Source of the DNA: Flavobacteriales bacterium
Lineage (GTDB): Bacteria > Bacteroidota > Bacteroidia > Flavobacteriales_G > Salibacteraceae
Assembly: GCA_020435995.1 (NCBI GenBank)
Contig: JAGQYO010000017.1
Span: 1 to 56,798, forward strand
Direction of reading: 5' to 3'
DNA length: 56,798 bases
In this document: piece by piece, positions 54,326-56,798 of the stretch
Position numbering within the stretch: position 1 is the first letter of the stretch
Layout of the letters: each line of letters opens with the position of its first letter
Program-made: the position numbers and the translations under genes
Notes under the pieces: generated by a model
What the model was told of the DNA's origin: nothing
The model's database searches: none
The model's input: the letters and a program-made list of their open reading frames with translations, nothing else

Positions 54326-55957
54326 ATGTCGAAGTTTAACATCTCAGGTTGGAACGTTGAAGACGAAGCCTTTTGGAAGTCCGAAGGAAGTGCTATCGCC
54401 ACCAGAAATTTGTGGACCTCAATTCCCGCCCTATTGCTTTCGTTTGCGATATGGGTAATGTGGGGTGTGCTGATTAAGTACATGAAAGAGTTTGGATTCA
54501 ATTTTGGGCTCTCCGATGGAATAGAAGAGGGCACAGCCGCCTATACAGCGGTTTTGAAAGAAGTGAATAACCTATATTACACCTTACCAGCAATTGCTGG
54601 ATTAGCTGGAGCTACACTACGGCTGCCAAATTCATTTTTAATATCGCTTGGAGGAGGAAGGAATGTCATTTTTACCACAACGGCATTGTTGCTCATTCCC
54701 GCCATTGGAACTGGGATTGCCTTAAGCGATGTTAACTCCCCCTATTTGCTTTTTGCAAGCATGGCTTTACTCTCTGGTTTTGGCGGAGGTAATTTCGCGT
54801 CTTCCATGAGCAACATAAGTTTTTTCTTTCCCAAAAAGATACAAGGGTATTGTTTGGGGATGAACGCCGGCTTGGGAAACTTAGGGGTGGGCATCATGCA
54901 AAAACTGATTCCAATAGTCATTACTTTTTCATTGTTTGGAGGTACGGCAGGTGCAATTGCCACAGCCAAAGGAGCGCCATTTGAAGGGCTACAAAATGCC
55001 GCGTGGGTTTGGGTGCCGATGATTTTATTATCTACAATTGCCGCGTTTCACAATATGAATTGTGTTGATACTGGAACACCTAGTTTGCCAAATACGACTA
55101 CTGGAGTTGGAAAAACGCTCTACATGGTTTTGTTGGGTTTAATTGCGGCCAGTGTGGGCGCATATTTATTGGTAGGAATGCCTTGGGATAACTGGGGAAT
55201 GCAAGGAGCAGCGATGTGGATTGTATTACCCGTAGTGGTTATCCTTACGGTGCTCTTAATGAAACATGCCACGCCAGGCGAAATCAAAGAAAACCTCAAC
55301 AAGCAGTTCTCCATTTTGGGTGATAAGCACAACTGGATCATGACCATTATTTACACCATGACCTTCGGTTCGTTCATTGGGTATTCCATGGTATTTCCAA
55401 AATTATCGCAAGATATTTTTGTGTACACCAACCCTGCTGACCTTTCATGGGCAAACCCAAATTCGCCCAACATTATGCTTTGGGCATTTTTAGGTCCTGT
55501 AATTGGGGCATTGGTTCGTCCTTTAGGAGGGATTATATCTGACCGAGTTAATAGCGGCGCAAAGGTGACTATGTGGAGTACGATATTTCAGATAATTGCA
55601 GCCCTAGCTGTGGCTTACTTTGTTATACAAGCCAAAGTATCGGATACGCCTGAAGATTTTTGGTGGCCATTTTTCGGTGCTTTTATGGTACTTTTCTTAA
55701 CTACCGGAATCGGCAACGGTTCTACGTTCAGAAGTATTCCTTATATCTTTTCTAAGGAAAAAGCTGGGCCAGTACTTGGTTGGACATCTGCCATTGCGGC
55801 CTACGGCGCATTTATAATTCCCATCGTGTTTGGTGAGCAAGTAAAAGCTGGACATGCGGAATATGCGCTCTACGGTTTCGCAGTTTATTACCTCATTTGT
55901 CTTATACTCAATTGGTGGTACTACCAAGGTCCCAAAAGGGAGTTTGACAACCCATAA
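54326..55957 (+). CDS. narK: Second nitrate/nitrite transporter, NarK2-like (MFS/NNP family)
   Basis: 543 aa, starting 30 bases after the first transporter. The start reads like the N-terminus of NarK2-type exchangers (LWTSIPALLLSFAIWVMWGV). NNP signatures: GFGGGNFASSMSNISFFFPK with MNAGLGNLGVGIMQK, and TTGIGNGSTFRSIPYIFSKE with AIAAYGAFIIP. Twelve helices. The two paralogues together match the NarK1-NarK2 pairs (fused in some denitrifiers): one for uptake and one for nitrate/nitrite exchange. Which is which cannot be decided here. Confidence 0.88.
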   Translation: MSKFNISGWNVEDEAFWKSEGSAIATRNLWTSIPALLLSFAIWVMWGVLIKYMKEFGFNFGLSDGIEEGTAAYTAVLKEVNNLYYTLPAIAGLAGATLRLPNSFLISLGGGRNVIFTTTALLLIPAIGTGIALSDVNSPYLLFASMALLSGFGGGNFASSMSNISFFFPKKIQGYCLGMNAGLGNLGVGIMQKLIPIVITFSLFGGTAGAIATAKGAPFEGLQNAAWVWVPMILLSTIAAFHNMNCVDTGTPSLPNTTTGVGKTLYMVLLGLIAASVGAYLLVGMPWDNWGMQGAAMWIVLPVVVILTVLLMKHATPGEIKENLNKQFSILGDKHNWIMTIIYTMTFGSFIGYSMVFPKLSQDIFVYTNPADLSWANPNSPNIMLWAFLGPVIGALVRPLGGIISDRVNSGAKVTMWSTIFQIIAALAVAYFVIQAKVSDTPEDFWWPFFGAFMVLFLTTGIGNGSTFRSIPYIFSKEKAGPVLGWTSAIAAYGAFIIPIVFGEQVKAGHAEYALYGFAVYYLICLILNWWYYQGPKREFDNP

Positions 55958-56212
55958 TAAATAAGAGTACCTGCCCAGATTTTATTTGGGCTCGTGCCCA
56001 ATAATTAGATGAAGCCTATCTGGGGTGCTAAAGTGGCCCAGCGGTTTCGGCTATGAAACGTGTCCCGAAGGGCATGTTTTATAGCGATTGTTGTGCTTTC
56101 GTGTTTTTTTTCTTTCGTCCGTGCCGTGGCGTGAAAGCTCTTTGCAACCGCAGGAACGAGGATTGCAATGTACTTGAAATAGCGGTGGCTTTATGGCCCA
56201 AATTTTCTGTCA
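55958..56212. other. Spacer with long hairpin between narK and hsdR
   Basis: No gene. A weak stem GCCCA/TGGGC (55973-55991) follows narK. The main feature is 56050-56085: GCTATGAAACGTG, a bulged T, CCC, loop GAA, GGG, then CATGTTTTATAGC, giving 16 paired bases with two G-U pairs. There is no T run, so it is not a typical terminator. A structured RNA, a mobile-element end or a recombination site are possible. Confidence 0.5.
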
Positions 56213-56798
56213 TTACGCTACTTTCTGATTGTATAGATGTTCTTGAAATTCTACAAACAGTCTGCTGATGTTTGATACGTCTCCCAATATTTCTTTCGCA
56301 TCTTCTAACGACTGATATTTGTTGGTCAGCAGGATAGGTAGTTTCTCCTGGTCGAGTTCGTCAACGCCTGTGTCAACGTACTTACTCAGTACGAATGCGA
56401 TAAACTCTCTTTGTTTGTCGTTGAGTAAAGCAAAGATGGTCGCTTCTGCGGCTTTTGCCCTCGCTTCTCTGGTCATTGCTATGTAATCGCCATTGAAAAC
56501 GTATTCCAATACATCATATAAGTCACTATTTTCCATATCCACCAACTTCTGCAAAGTCAATAAGTCATCTTTTGGGAAACCTGCTGCATCTAAATTTTCT
56601 AACAAGGTTTTTCTGGTTAGCGGATTGCTCCACAGTTTCCGTAATTCTTCTTCGTCTTTGAATAGTTTGGGCAGTTCTCCAAACAGATTATTCAAAAATT
56701 CTTCTGCCGAAATGGGTTTTCCGTCTGCACTCCAAAAAGAGGTAGAAACCATGTGTTTGATTTCTCTTTCTTTTCCATTTCGAAGTTTGATTTTTACT
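56213..56798 (-). CDS. hsdR: Type I restriction enzyme R subunit, C-terminal part (5' end outside window)
   Basis: The frame is open to the right edge, so 194 residues of the C-terminus are visible. The stretch beginning KIKLRNGKEREIKHMVSTSF and going on through FWSADGKPISAEEF, LRKLWSNPLTRKTLLENL, DLYDVLEYVF and LNDKQREFIAFVLSKYV is typical of the helical C-terminal domain of EcoEI/EcoKI-type HsdR, which contacts the methylase core. The nuclease and helicase domains lie outside. It could mark a defence island to the right. Confidence 0.85.
   Translation of the reverse strand, partial: VKIKLRNGKEREIKHMVSTSFWSADGKPISAEEFLNNLFGELPKLFKDEEELRKLWSNPLTRKTLLENLDAAGFPKDDLLTLQKLVDMENSDLYDVLEYVFNGDYIAMTREARAKAAEATIFALLNDKQREFIAFVLSKYVDTGVDELDQEKLPILLTNKYQSLEDAKEILGDVSNISRLFVEFQEHLYNQKVA

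Noticed and set aside
56053-56268. Plus-strand frame of 71 codons across the hairpin before hsdR
   Set aside because: It runs through the hairpin into the antisense of hsdR and has a Cys/Phe-rich improbable composition.

Overview
The window looks like a chromosomal stretch of an AT-rich member of the Bacteroidota, probably Flavobacteriia or a related class. The signs are T9SS-type sorting domains, repetitive S74 (tail-fibre chaperone) surface proteins, many -7 elements of the form TAnnTTTG, a near absence of Shine-Dalgarno sequences, a DUF6155 protein and MbnP/MbnH-type genes. It is a facultatively anaerobic, nitrate-respiring organism.

Layout. 1-10.4 kb (+): a very large S74 surface protein that enters from the left edge, a small T9SS cargo protein, a complete S74 paralogue and a TPR histidine kinase; the last three form a tight operon. 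10.4-18.8 kb: a lone IF2_N-like protein, a GNAT-like protein with a DUF457 membrane hydrolase, DUF1761 and LysE membrane proteins, and a divergent phosphate-type porin / Na-Pi cotransporter pair. 18.8-28 kb: aspartase, a RadD-like helicase, a cyclophilin lipoprotein, a second TPR histidine kinase, an NTF2-like protein, and a cold-shock protein convergent with a DEAD-box RNA helicase. 28-35.2 kb (-): an unfamiliar conserved 603-aa protein, B12-dependent ribonucleotide reductase, and nadA-nadB.

35.2-56 kb is an anaerobic respiration island: two Crp/Fnr regulators (one with Fe-S ligand cysteines like FNR), norCB, a MORN-like protein, a partial molybdenum cofactor cluster (moeB-rhodanese, moaE, moaC-mogA fusion), an MbnP/MbnH pair, cytochrome c-narG-narH-narJ-narI, an unknown 154-aa protein, and two NarK transporters. 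Six TGAT-N4-ATCA-like palindromes lie upstream of fnr, norC, mbnP, the nar operon, the 154-aa gene and narK, and nearly nowhere else that I noticed between genes, so the island reads as one Fnr-type regulon. No nitrite reductase is in the window.

The right edge enters a type I restriction gene (hsdR, 3' part only), preceded by a spacer with a long hairpin, possibly an island border. No rRNA, tRNA, CRISPR or insertion sequence was recognised.
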